Shown here: piece after piece, positions 13,801 to 19,621 of the stretch
Layout of the letters: each line of letters starts with the position of its first letter
How positions within the stretch are numbered: position 1 is the stretch's first letter
Assembly: GCA_964502775.1 (NCBI GenBank)
Contig: CAZCYE010000028.1
Span: 1 to 19,621 of the forward strand
From: CAZCYE01 sp964502775
GTDB lineage: Bacteria > Actinomycetota > Acidimicrobiia > IMCC26256 > PALSA-555
Direction: 5' to 3'
DNA: 19,621 nt
Translations under genes and position numbers: made by a program
Notes under the pieces: model-generated
Told to the model about the DNA's origin: nothing
The model's input: only the letters and a program-made list of their open reading frames with translations
Database searches by the model: none

Positions 13801-15142
13801 CGACGCCGTCGCCGCCGTGCTGCGCGGTCATCTCGACGTCACCGGGGTCACCACGGTGGAGGCCCTCGCCGTGCACACCGGCCTGGCGGAGCCGAGGGTC
13901 GGAGCCGGGCTCGCCCGCCTCGAGCAGCAGGGGTTCGTGTTGCGCGGCACCTACCGCGGTACGGGTACCGAGTGGTGCGCGCGGCGGTTGCTGGCCCGGA
14001 TGCACGCCTACTCCCGGCGTCGCCGGCGGGCACACGTGGAATCGGCGACCGCCCAGGACTTCATGCGCTTCGTCCTGCGTTGGCAGCACCTCGCCCCCGG
14101 TACCCAGCTCGGCGGCGACGCGGGGTTGGCCCGGGTCGTCGAGGCGCTCCAGGGCCACGAAGCCCCGGCCGCGGCCTGGGAGCCCGAGCTGCTCGCGCGC
14201 CGAGTGCGCGACTACCGCCCCGAGATGCTCGACCGCCTCTGTCACGAAGGCGCCGTCGGCTGGCTGCGCCTCACGCCGCGCGCCCACGACGCCCCCGACC
14301 GCCCGGGTGCGCCCTCCCGGGTCACACCGATCTCCGTGGTGCTGCGTGACGATCTCGGCTGGCTCCTCGAAGCCGCGCGGGCCCACGCCGTGCCCGCCGA
14401 GCCCACGCTCGGGGCGGTGGCCGAGATCGTTGCCGTGCTCGGGGCGCGGGGCGCCTCGTTCGCGGCCGAGCTCGCCGCCGAGACGCGGCGACTGGGAACC
14501 GACGTGGAGCGCGCGCTCTGGGAGGGGGTTGCCCGGGGCCTGGTGACGTCCGACGGGTTCGGTGCGATCCGGTCCCGGCTGCGCGCCACCCGAGGTTCGT
14601 CCGAGCGTCCGTTGTCGCGCGTGCGTCGCGGGGCGCGCGGCGCGGGCGGTCCCGCCGGGCGGTGGTCACTCGTGCCGCGGCCCTCGGGGTGCACCGATGC
14701 CGACGACCTCGCCGAGGCCGTCGCCGAGCAGCTGCTGGCCCGTTGGGGCGTCGTGTTCCGCGACCTGGCCGTGCGCGACTCCCTGCGGTTCCCGTGGCGC
14801 GACGTGCAGCGGGCGTTGCGCCGCCTCGAGGATCGTGGTCTCGTGCTCGGCGGCCGGTTCGTGACCGGGTTCTCGGGTGAGCAGTACGCGCTCCCCGCGG
14901 CGGCCGAGCAGCTCGCGTCGGTGCGGCGTACCGAGCGCCGCGGCGAACGCGTGGTGATCAGCGCGGCGGATCCGTTGAACCTGACCGCGGTGCTGGGCCC
15001 CGGTCCGGCCGTTCCGACGCGACTCGGCCGCTCGGTCGAGTACGTCGACGGGTGCGTCGTCGATGGTGAGGCCGAGGGCGAGGCCGAGGGTGCAGCCGAG
15101 GGTGGGGACAAGTCGGCCCCTGGGGACCGGCTCGCCGGCTGA
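10829..15142 (+). CDS. lhr: Large Lhr-type ATP-dependent DNA helicase
   Basis: A 1437-residue superfamily 2 helicase, a 3'-to-5' DNA translocase linked to DNA repair. The N-terminal RecA domain has Walker A APTGSGKT (71-78), VSPLKAL (108-114), TTPESL (170-175), DEIH (197-200) and SATQRPIE (232-239). The second RecA domain carries TLVFVNTRRLAERL, ATASLELGID and the motif VI region QRVGRSNHSRGG. The winged-helix and Lhr-core C-terminal region follows, and then the long Lhr extension ending in VISAADPLNLTAVLGPG. The length is typical of full-size Lhr, so the C-terminal domain is complete. The N-terminus has a Pro/Asp/Ala repeat (DPADPADP) and the last 25 residues are Glu/Gly/Ala-rich, both probably disordered. 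The final 32 bp of the gene lie in the 55-bp sequence repeated on the far side of the assembly gap. Confidence 0.95.
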   Translation: MSQPVVEMAAPGAAADPPTAGVDPADPADPLAGLHPAVAEWFRRRFPGGASVPQRDGWPAIAAGHHTLIAAPTGSGKTLAGFLVCIDRLYARHARGDDLRGATQVVYVSPLKALAVDIADNLERPLAEIAEVAAELGLDAPELRVAVRTGDTSSAQRAAMVRRPANFVITTPESLYLLVTAARGRAMLARVETVIVDEIHAVARDKRGAHLALTLERLEALCERPPQRVGLSATQRPIETIAGLLVGDRPAPRVVDAGHQRHLDLALELPDGELEAVASAEQMGDVLDRIAALVAQHRTTLVFVNTRRLAERLAHQLAERLGDDAVAAHHGSLSKERRQRVESRLRAGDLRALVATASLELGIDIGPVELVCQIGSPRNIATFLQRVGRSNHSRGGVPRGRIYPLTRDELVECTALLAAVHAGRLDAVHPPVAPLDIAAQQVVAEVSAREWRTDELFDLVRRAYPYRGLSREDFDAVLTLVSEGVVTGRGRRAAYLHHDAVNGEVRARRGARLAALTSGGAIPEAGDYRVVAEPDDIFIGTVNEDWAVESMAGDVFLLGTHSWQIRRVEPGVVRVRDAAGALPTVPFWLGEAPARTAELSAEVSELRRRVDELVTAGDPDGARRWVREVAGVSEEAAATIVDYLAAGRAALGVVPTQHDIVLERFFDEAGGMQLVVHAPFGGRVNRALGLALRKRMCRTFDFELQAAATDDAVVLSLGPQHSFPLTDVPGFLRSHTIEELLRHAVLDSPMFAARWRWNLNRALVVLRFRQGRRNPPPIQRMEADDVMAAVFPAAAACQENVTGPIDIPDHVLVRQTMHDTLHEALDVDGARELLERIEAGEVRVHARDTTEPSVLAHEILTARPYAFLDGEELQNRRTQAVTLRRGIPVDLASIGTLDPDAIEQVHSEVAPDPCTPDELADLLAALVCTPARHEWRELFAQLEGRGRARAVPPPSGGGDRGPDVGPDVGSDEWWCTTDTVEVARRARAGDDDAVAAVLRGHLDVTGVTTVEALAVHTGLAEPRVGAGLARLEQQGFVLRGTYRGTGTEWCARRLLARMHAYSRRRRRAHVESATAQDFMRFVLRWQHLAPGTQLGGDAGLARVVEALQGHEAPAAAWEPELLARRVRDYRPEMLDRLCHEGAVGWLRLTPRAHDAPDRPGAPSRVTPISVVLRDDLGWLLEAARAHAVPAEPTLGAVAEIVAVLGARGASFAAELAAETRRLGTDVERALWEGVARGLVTSDGFGAIRSRLRATRGSSERPLSRVRRGARGAGGPAGRWSLVPRPSGCTDADDLAEAVAEQLLARWGVVFRDLAVRDSLRFPWRDVQRALRRLEDRGLVLGGRFVTGFSGEQYALPAAAEQLASVRRTERRGERVVISAADPLNLTAVLGPGPAVPTRLGRSVEYVDGCVVDGEAEGEAEGAAEGGDKSAPGDRLAG

Positions 15143-15320
15143 CCGGCGCTCCCACCGCGGCGACTNNNNNNNNNNNNNNNNNNNNNNNNNNNNNNNNNNN
15201 NNNNNNNNNNNNNNNNNNNNNNNNNNNNNNNNNNNNNNNNNNNNNNNNNNNNNNNNNNNNNNNNNAGTCGGCCCCTGGGGACCGGCTCGCCGGCTGACCG
15301 GCGCTCCCACCGCGGCGACT
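15111..15320. other. Assembly gap (100 N) flanked by identical 55-bp ends
   Basis: Bases 15166-15265 are N. The 55 bases before the gap (15111-15165) and the 55 after it (15266-15320) are identical. A fixed 100-N gap between contigs sharing a 55-base end is what a de Bruijn assembler with k=55 leaves when it scaffolds two overlapping contigs. The true sequence is probably continuous with one copy of the 55-mer and no missing bases. A real tandem repeat is the alternative. Confidence 0.85.
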
Positions 15321-15469
15321 CGCCGGGTGGTGTCCTCACATCGCCCGGCACTGCCGCGGACGGCTCTGCTTCCTGAGCGCGTCCTCAGCGCGGTGCTCCG
15401 CCTCTCAGCCTCGTCACAGTGCCCCGCTCCGATACTGCTCGGGTACACACGACGACCAAAGGAGCACTC
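15143..15469. other. Intergenic region between lhr and the secreted protein gene
   Basis: These 327 bases hold the N gap, the second copy of the 55-mer and no gene. The 55-mer includes a copy of the lhr stop region. From 15322 a weak hairpin (GCCGGG with CCCGGC, 16-nt loop, 15322-15349) may end lhr transcripts. The right part holds CTGAG/CTCAG boxes, a -10 candidate and a ribosome-binding site for the next gene. If the gap is artificial, the real spacing is about 172 bp. Confidence 0.7.
15372..15436 (+). promoter_or_regulatory. Promoter region with CTCAG boxes
   Basis: CTGAG-N6-CTCAG forms an inverted repeat around 15373-15388. A second CTCAGC (15404-15409) stands exactly 20 bp after the first (15384-15389). 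GATACT at 15431-15436 is the likely -10, giving a leader of about 27 nt. Two boxes two helical turns apart just upstream of the -35 suggest a response-regulator site, which is an inference. Confidence 0.4.
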
Positions 15470-16012
15470 ATGCAACGCTCATGGCTAGCCCGCCTCGGCC
15501 TCGTCTCGCTCGTCGCCGCGACCGGCCTCACCGCTCTCGGTGCCGGCGTGGTCGGGGCGCAGACGGATGACGCGCCTCGACCCGCTCATGCGGGTCCCCG
15601 CGGTCCGCACGGCCTGGAGGCCGCGGCGGAGGTGCTGGGCCTCGAGGTGGAGGATCTGCGGGAGCGTCTCCGTGGTGGTGACGCCACGCTGGCCGAGGTG
15701 GCGGCGGACGAGAACGTCGACGTTGACGATCTCGTTGCGGCCATGGTTGCCGAGGCGACCGAGCGCATCGACCAGAAGGTCGCCGACGGTGACCTCGATG
15801 CCGATCGCGCGGCCGAGATCAAGGCCGACCTCGAGGATCGGATCACCACCCTGGTGAACGAGGGCCCGCAGCAGATGGGCGGTCTCCGGCGCGGCGGCCG
15901 CTGCCCGGGCGGCGACGACTCGGAGTCGGAGCGCCCCGAGTCCGGCAGCTCGGAGTCAGGTGGCTCGGAATCGGGCGACTCGGAGTCGGAAAGCCAGGAC
16001 GCGTCGGTCTGA
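15470..16012 (+). CDS. Secreted acidic protein with a helical repeat domain and Ser/Glu tail
   Basis: A 180-residue exported protein. Residues 1-30 are a signal peptide (RSWLAR, hydrophobic core, GVVGA before QTDD). Residues 49-130 are helical and built from short helix-turn-helix-like units: VLGLEVEDLRERLRGGDATL, EVAADENVDVDDLVAAM and a segment with ADGDLDADRAAEIKADLEDR. This arrangement is common in uncharacterised secreted proteins of Actinobacteria and Firmicutes. The C-terminal 32 residues are almost wholly Ser, Glu, Asp and Gly (SES and SESG repeats) and probably disordered. There is no wall-anchor motif or membrane helix, so it is likely released or wall-associated by charge. AAAGGAG at 15458-15464, 5 nt before the ATG, fixes the start. 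The function is unknown. Confidence 0.8.
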   Translation: MQRSWLARLGLVSLVAATGLTALGAGVVGAQTDDAPRPAHAGPRGPHGLEAAAEVLGLEVEDLRERLRGGDATLAEVAADENVDVDDLVAAMVAEATERIDQKVADGDLDADRAAEIKADLEDRITTLVNEGPQQMGGLRRGGRCPGGDDSESERPESGSSESGGSESGDSESESQDASV

Positions 16013-16057
16013 CCGTCCTCGAGCGAGCCGGTCGCTGAGCGACCACGATCCCCCCCA

Positions 16058-16090
16058 CGACAGAGCCGCCGGAACCCGGCGGCTCTGTCG
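16058..16090. terminator. Strong hairpin terminator after the secreted protein gene
   Basis: A perfect 15-bp stem (16058-16072 with 16076-16090) closes a 3-nt AAC loop, 45 bp after the stop codon. No T-run follows on the plus strand, as is usual for high-GC actinobacterial terminators. It insulates the downstream LysM gene. Confidence 0.85.
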
Positions 16091-16143
16091 CGTGCGGGTG
16101 CACCCTGTACCGGCCTTGATGGTCGGTATCGTCGTCGTGTGAG

Positions 16144-16569
16144 GTGTGGGCCGTTGACCGCGAGCACTCCGTGAGGCCGTTCGACAGGGACCTCGGGCGG
16201 ATGCCGCGCCGGCTCGCGGGCAGGGGTGGAGGACGGTCGGCCATGTTGCCCGCGTTTCCCACCGTGCTGGTGGCGCTCTCGTGCGTGATCGCGGCCTTCG
16301 TCATCGGGCGCGTCACGGGGGGTGGTGACCGCATCGTGGCGCGGGGGCCGGTCACGACAACCACCACGACCACGCTCGCTCCTGTTACCCACACCGTCGC
16401 CGAGAAGGAGACCCTCGCCGCGATCGCGAGCCGCTACGGCGTGAGCATCGATGCGATTGCAGAGGCGAACAACATCTCCGACCCGTCGCACATCTTCGTC
16501 GGGCAGGTGCTGCTGATCCCGCCCCCGGCCCCAGAGCCAACGACGACGAAGAAGCGCAACAACGATTAG
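16144..16569 (+). CDS. Membrane-anchored LysM-domain protein
   Basis: A 141-residue protein with a cytoplasmic N-terminus, one membrane helix (about 37-56), a short linker with seven threonines in a row (71-77), one LysM domain (about 83-126) and a basic Thr/Lys/Asn tail. The LysM domain reads THTVAEKETLAAIASRYGVS and ends IFVGQVLLIPP, a normal match to the peptidoglycan-binding fold. It is probably a cell-wall-attached surface protein with no enzyme domain. The start is uncertain: GTG 16144 (used here), GTG 16171, ATG 16201 or ATG 16243 are all in frame, and no clear ribosome-binding site decides. TATCGT at 16127-16132 is a possible -10. Its stop overlaps the stop of the convergent sigma factor gene (16566-16569). 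Confidence 0.8.
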   Translation: MWAVDREHSVRPFDRDLGRMPRRLAGRGGGRSAMLPAFPTVLVALSCVIAAFVIGRVTGGGDRIVARGPVTTTTTTTLAPVTHTVAEKETLAAIASRYGVSIDAIAEANNISDPSHIFVGQVLLIPPPAPEPTTTKKRNND

Positions 16570-17513
16570 CTGGCGAGGGCCTCGCGGCCTTCCACGCTCG
16601 ACAACGACGGGTGGCGCAGCTTCGAGAAGATCCGGGCTTCGATCTGGCGGACACGCTCACGGGTGACCCCGATCTCCTTGCCCACCTCTTCGAGGTCACG
16701 GGGACCGGCACCGTCGAGCCCGTAGCGCAGCTCGAGGATTCGGCGCTCACGATCGTCGAGCGTCTCGAGCAGTGCCGCGACGGCGTGCCGATGGGCCTCT
16801 CGGTCGGCCACCTCGTCGGCCGGCCCGGCGGTCGGGTCGGGCAGGGTGTCGCCGAGCACGAGATCGTCGTCGTCGCCGATCGGCGTCTCCACGCTGGTGA
16901 TGCGGGTGGGGAATCGACGCACCTCAGCCACCCGGTGCGTTTCGAGGCCGCTGGCCGTCGCGATCTCGGCGTCGGTGGGCGCACGGCCCAAGCGGGCCTC
17001 GAGGTCGTCGCCGACGCGGGCCACGAGGCGGAAGGTGTCCTCGGCGTGGGCGGGCAGGCGGATCAGGCGCGCCGTGTCGGCGTACCCGCGGGTGATGGCC
17101 TGGCGCACCCACCACGTGGCGTAGGTGGAGAACTTGAACCCCTTGCGGAAGTCGAACTTCTCGACGGCGTGCACGAGCCCCAGGTTGCCGAGCTGGATCA
17201 GATCGCCGAGCGGGAGCCCCGTGCTCTGGTAGCGCCGGGCGATCGACACGACCAGCCGGAGGTTGGCCACCACGAACTCGTCGCGTGCGGCCCGGCCGGC
17301 CTCCAGCGCCTTGCGGAGGCGCCGCCGCTCCGTCGGTGAGAGCCGGGTCGCGGTCTCGAGGCGGTCGAGCGCGGCGAGGCCGTCCATCACGATCTTGCCG
17401 AGCCGCGCCTCGTCGTCCTTGGTCAGGAGGTCGTGGCGACCGATGGAATCCAGGTACGCCCCGACGGCATCCTGGCCCTCGGCGCTGCTGCTTCTTCGAC
17501 GGGGAGTTGCCAT
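16566..17513 (-). CDS. RpoD-type (group 2) RNA polymerase sigma factor
   Basis: A 315-residue sigma-70 family factor. Region 1.2 is DAVGAYLDSIGRHDLLTKDD (15-34). Region 2 covers NLRLVVSIARRYQSTGLPLG (84-103) and the -10-recognising FDFRKGFKFSTYATWWVRQA (120-139). Region 3 starts at about 150 (LIRLPAHAEDT). Region 4 is LDDRERRILELRYGL (252-266) plus the helix-turn-helix EEVGKEIGVTRERVRQIEAR (275-294). It lacks the long N-terminal region 1.1 of primary sigma factors, which points to a non-essential group 2 (HrdB-related) factor. The ATG at 17513 is preferred over the adjacent GTG at 17516, because AAGGA at 17518-17522 is 4 nt from the ATG but only 1 nt from the GTG. Repeated sites upstream suggest regulated expression. 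Confidence 0.93.
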   Translation of the reverse strand: MATPRRRSSSAEGQDAVGAYLDSIGRHDLLTKDDEARLGKIVMDGLAALDRLETATRLSPTERRRLRKALEAGRAARDEFVVANLRLVVSIARRYQSTGLPLGDLIQLGNLGLVHAVEKFDFRKGFKFSTYATWWVRQAITRGYADTARLIRLPAHAEDTFRLVARVGDDLEARLGRAPTDAEIATASGLETHRVAEVRRFPTRITSVETPIGDDDDLVLGDTLPDPTAGPADEVADREAHRHAVAALLETLDDRERRILELRYGLDGAGPRDLEEVGKEIGVTRERVRQIEARIFSKLRHPSLSSVEGREALAS

Positions 17514-17783
17514 CACGTCCTTGGGCGGTGGGGGACTCGAAATGAGTACACACCCTGAGTAGTAGATAACGCTGGGCGAAGGGTGGACATTTCGAGAGAA
17601 GGGTGGACATTTCGGTCGAGGGGCGGCCCGGCGGGCCCATCCGGGCCCATTCGACCTGCCGGCCCGGGCTGGCGCCCGGATCGGACTGTCCCGTCACAAC
17701 GCCCGGTCGTCACTGCCGGTTCCCCGTGCCGGTGACCCCACCCCGCGCGAGAGTCCCGGTGACGCCGCCGCGCCCCGGATCGC
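17514..17783. other. Intergenic control region of the sigma factor gene and spacer
   Basis: These 270 bases hold no supported gene. The left part (17517-17614) contains the sigma gene's ribosome-binding site, a -10 candidate on the minus strand (TATCTA, 17563-17568) and the repeated sites. The right part (17615-17783) is GC-rich with short direct repeats of CCGGTGAC and GGGCCCAT. It is downstream of the methyltransferase stop, and I see nothing specific in it. Confidence 0.6.
17536..17614 (-). repeat. Phased repeats upstream of the sigma factor gene
   Basis: A perfect 17-bp unit (GAAGGGTGGACATTTCG on the plus strand) occurs at 17578-17594 and 17598-17614, a 20-bp period equal to two helical turns. 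A third copy lies inverted at 17536-17556, sharing CTCGAAATG and CACCCT but with a 4-nt longer centre. The copy at 17578-17594 covers the expected -35 of a minus-strand promoter whose -10 would be TATCTA at 17563-17568. It looks like an operator for autoregulation or a partner regulator. Confidence 0.65.
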
Positions 17784-18515
17784 TCAGGTGCTCGGGGCCG
17801 GTTCGGCGGGCCCGAGCGTGACGGCCTCGAGGCGACGTCGCGCGGCCTCGAAGTAGGCCTCGTCGATCTCGAAGCCCACGAATCGCCGGCCCAGCTCCAG
17901 CGCGGCGACCCCGGTGGAGCCCACACCCATGAACGGGTCGAGCACCACGTCGTCGGGGCGGCTCGCCAGCTCGATCAGGCGGCGCAGCACGACCAGCGGC
18001 TTCTGGGTCGGGTGCTTCGGATCGCGCGTCCGCTCCTTGCCGCCGCACGCCGGTGTCTCCACGAAGTTGTGCATGTCGCGTTGGCGGGTGAAGTTCCAGG
18101 TGTGACCGGCGTCCCAGCAGCACACGATGAGCTCACAGGCGTTGAGGAAACCGGCCCGGCGCAACTTGGGCGCGGGGTTGGTCTTGTGCCACACCATCAG
18201 CTGGAAGGTGTCGAACTCGGGGTCGAACACCTCGTGCCATCGTCCGAGCAGGTTGTAGCTCGTGAAGGCGAACAGGTTGCCGTGCGGTGCGAGCACGCGC
18301 CGCAGCTCCACGAGCCACTCCTTGGGGTCGAACGCCTCACGGTCCCAGTCGGCGACGTCGTTGTTGAAGTCGGACCGCCAGCCCATCGAGATGTTGCCTC
18401 GGGAGTGCAGGCCCAGGTTGTAGGGAGGGTCCGTGCACACGAAGTCGACGGAGTGGTCCGGAATCGCTCGCAGGAGCTCGCGCGCGTTCCCACACCCGAT
18501 GTCGAAGAAACCCAC
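17784..18515 (-). CDS. Orphan beta-class DNA methyltransferase
   Basis: A 243-residue AdoMet-dependent DNA methyltransferase. The catalytic motif IV reads TDPPYNLG (28-35). The AdoMet-binding motif I reads DPFMGVGSTG (193-202) and lies near the C-terminus. This motif order defines the beta class, the group of HinfI, CcrM and DpnA. DPPY favours N6-adenine as product, though N4-cytosine cannot be excluded. HPTQKPLVVLRRLIELAS (168-185) just before motif I is also typical. The protein is shorter than CcrM and lacks its C-terminal extension. No restriction endonuclease or specificity subunit is adjacent, so it is a solitary methylase. The GTG at 18515 is used: the frame continues upstream but without methyltransferase character, and into the xseA promoter region. 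TCAGAT 6 nt upstream is a weak -10. The gene is divergent from xseA. Confidence 0.9.
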   Translation of the reverse strand: MGFFDIGCGNARELLRAIPDHSVDFVCTDPPYNLGLHSRGNISMGWRSDFNNDVADWDREAFDPKEWLVELRRVLAPHGNLFAFTSYNLLGRWHEVFDPEFDTFQLMVWHKTNPAPKLRRAGFLNACELIVCCWDAGHTWNFTRQRDMHNFVETPACGGKERTRDPKHPTQKPLVVLRRLIELASRPDDVVLDPFMGVGSTGVAALELGRRFVGFEIDEAYFEAARRRLEAVTLGPAEPAPST

Positions 18516-18586
18516 CGCACCATCTGAGCACCTGTTCGTCGACCGTGGGGGGACACCCGACGCTCGCCGCCGGTGGCGCGATGGTG

Positions 18587-18592
18587 GACAAT
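18587..18592 (+). promoter_or_regulatory. Possible -10 element (GACAAT) for xseA
   Basis: GACAAT is followed by 7 nt and an ATG at 18600 that opens a six-codon ORF ending on the xseA start. No clear -35 is seen, so the assignment is tentative. Confidence 0.35.
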
Positions 18593-18599
18593 GGCGTCC

Positions 18600-18620
18600 A
18601 TGGGTGTGCACCGACCGTGA
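18600..18620 (+). CDS. Possible six-codon leader ORF overlapping the xseA start
   Basis: The ATG at 18600 starts the peptide MGVHRP and stops with TGA at 18618-18620. The stop overlaps the xseA GTG start as GTGA. A leaderless transcript from GACAAT would begin at about this ATG, so a ribosome could start without a Shine-Dalgarno sequence, terminate and restart on xseA. Chance cannot be excluded in such a short ORF. Confidence 0.3.
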   Translation: MGVHRP

Positions 18621-19621
18621 GTGACCAGCCGCGCCTGACCGATGTCGAGCCGACACTCAGCGTCGGCGAGTTGAACCGTGCGATCAACGCGGCCCTCGGT
18701 GAGTCGTTTCCAGGTTCGGTATGGGTGCGCGGCGAGATCCAGCAGTACCACGTCTCGCGCAACGAGCACACGTACTTCGAGCTCGTCGAGAAGGACGAGC
18801 GTCGTGACCGTGTGCACGCGGTCATCCGGGTGGCGTTGTTCCGCGGTGAGCGACCCGGTGTCAATCGCGCGCTGCGAGATGTCGGGCTGCACCTCGGGGA
18901 TGGCATCGAGGTGAGGGTGCGGGGACGGGTCGACTACTACCCGCCGACCGGACGACTCCAGCTCGTCATGAACGCGGTCGACCCCGAGTTCACCGCGGGC
19001 CGACTCGCGGCCGACCGAGCGCGCGTGCTGCGTGTGCTCGCGGCGGAAGGGCTCCTGGCGCGCAACGGCGCCATCCCGATGCCTCCGGTTCCGCTCGCGG
19101 TGGGGCTCGTGGCCAGCGGCGGCAGCGCGGCGTACCGCGATTTCGTGCACGGGCTCGCGGTGAGCGGGCATGCATTCCGGGTCGCGCACTGCGACGTTCG
19201 GGTGCAGGGGGGAGCAGCGTCGCGCCGGGTCGCCTGGGCGCTGCGACGCCTGGGTGCGCTCGAGCTCGACGTGATCGCGGTGGTGCGCGGGGGCGGCGCG
19301 CGCAGCGATCTCGCTCCCTTCGACACCGAGGTCGTGGCCCGGGCGATTGCCGAGCTTGACGTTCCTGTGCTCACCGGCATCGGTCACGAGATCGACCGCA
19401 CGGTGGCCGACGAGGTGGCCCACACCGCGTGCAAGACCCCGACTGCCGCGGCCGCGCACCTCGTAGAGGCCGTGGACGACTTCGTGGACGGCCTGGCCCG
19501 GGTCGCGCACCGAGTCTCGGCGAGAGCCCGCGGCGCATGCTCGCTGGCCGACCGTGAACTCGCGGCGGTTGCCCGGCGCCTGCACCGAGGGGCGCCCGGC
19601 GCCCTCGAGCGCGAGCTCGAC
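18617..19621 (+). CDS. xseA: Exodeoxyribonuclease VII large subunit, 3' end outside window
   Basis: 335 codons are visible and the frame is still open at the window edge. The product is the catalytic subunit of ExoVII, which with XseB degrades single-stranded DNA from both ends during repair. The N-terminal OB-fold (LSVGELNRAINAALGESFPG, then VWVRGEIQQYHVS) occupies about residues 13-112. The catalytic domain shows VGLVASGGSAAYRDF, VIAVVRGGGARSDLAPFD and TGIGHEIDRTVADEVAHTA followed by CKTPTAAAAHL, all diagnostic. GTG 18617 is chosen because it leaves a short tail before the OB-fold. An in-frame ATG at 18581 would add 12 residues but lies upstream of the -10 candidate. No ribosome-binding site precedes it. 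xseB would be expected beyond the window. Confidence 0.9.
   Translation, partial: MSDQPRLTDVEPTLSVGELNRAINAALGESFPGSVWVRGEIQQYHVSRNEHTYFELVEKDERRDRVHAVIRVALFRGERPGVNRALRDVGLHLGDGIEVRVRGRVDYYPPTGRLQLVMNAVDPEFTAGRLAADRARVLRVLAAEGLLARNGAIPMPPVPLAVGLVASGGSAAYRDFVHGLAVSGHAFRVAHCDVRVQGGAASRRVAWALRRLGALELDVIAVVRGGGARSDLAPFDTEVVARAIAELDVPVLTGIGHEIDRTVADEVAHTACKTPTAAAAHLVEAVDDFVDGLARVAHRVSARARGACSLADRELAAVARRLHRGAPGALERELD

Noticed and set aside
10754..14386. Two long minus-strand open frames (767 and 438 codons) across lhr
   Set aside because: They lie opposite a complete Lhr helicase with all motifs. Their sequences are low-complexity His/Arg/Gly/Val mixes without domains, as expected of antisense frames in GC-rich DNA.
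15111..15320. True tandem duplication of the lhr end
   Set aside because: The identity stops exactly at the N boundary on one side and begins exactly at it on the other, which is the signature of an unmerged contig overlap.
17578..17614. Insertion-sequence ends or a phage attachment site
   Set aside because: There is no transposase, integrase or tRNA nearby. The 20-bp period and promoter position fit an operator better.
18197..19585. 462-codon minus-strand frame opposite xseA
   Set aside because: xseA on the other strand has all ExoVII motifs; the antisense frame shows no recognisable domain.
1..19621. A defence island, prophage or biosynthetic cluster
   Set aside because: No such genes are recognisable. 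The methyltransferase has no nuclease or specificity partner, and composition looks even across the window as far as can be judged by eye.

Overview
The window is very GC-rich DNA with GTG starts about as common as ATG. It carries ordinary chromosomal genes of an actinobacterium. The mix (NAD-type malate dehydrogenase, full-length Lhr helicase, DUF1059 protein, many apparently leaderless genes behind TAGNNT hexamers) fits Actinomycetota. The class Acidimicrobiia is a reasonable guess that I cannot prove here. A 100-N gap flanked by identical 55-bp ends suggests a short-read, probably metagenomic, scaffold.

Layout, left to right. (1) Positions 1-3064: the end of a J-domain protein, malate dehydrogenase (mdh), an alpha/beta hydrolase on the minus strand, and a lipocalin-fold-like protein of unknown role. 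(2) Positions 3061-4899, minus strand: a sulfur-handling pair made of a metallo-beta-lactamase/double-rhodanese fusion (persulfide dioxygenase type) followed by a stand-alone rhodanese. A compact palindromic element lies between them. (3) Positions 4900-7349: a divergent two-gene unit made of a secreted Gly/Asp/His-rich protein with a C-terminal membrane anchor and a membrane-bound GAF-GGDEF diguanylate cyclase. The genes overlap by 4 bp and follow a sequence resembling a sigma-28 (FliA/WhiG) promoter. (4) Positions 7350-10744: DNA polymerase IV (dinB), a DUF1059 mini-protein, a degenerate HD-domain (SpoT/RelA-hydrolase-like) protein and an aldo/keto reductase. (5) Positions 10829-15142: the 1437-residue Lhr helicase, followed by the assembly gap. 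(6) Positions 15470-17513: a secreted acidic protein, a strong terminator hairpin, a membrane-anchored LysM protein, and a convergent RpoD-type sigma factor with repeated sites upstream. (7) Positions 17784-19621: an orphan beta-class DNA methyltransferase divergent from xseA, which runs off the window.

Functional threads: DNA repair and maintenance (dinB, lhr, xseA, methyltransferase), sulfide/persulfide chemistry, c-di-GMP signalling tied to a surface protein, and transcription control by a secondary sigma factor. I found no CRISPR array, transposon, phage block, tRNA or rRNA, and no recognisable defence or biosynthetic island. The most interesting signals are small: the family of TAGNNT leaderless promoters, the 20-bp-phased repeats ahead of the sigma gene, the sigma-28-like site, the degenerate HD protein, the dispersed palindromic element and the tiny leader ORF overlapping the xseA start.
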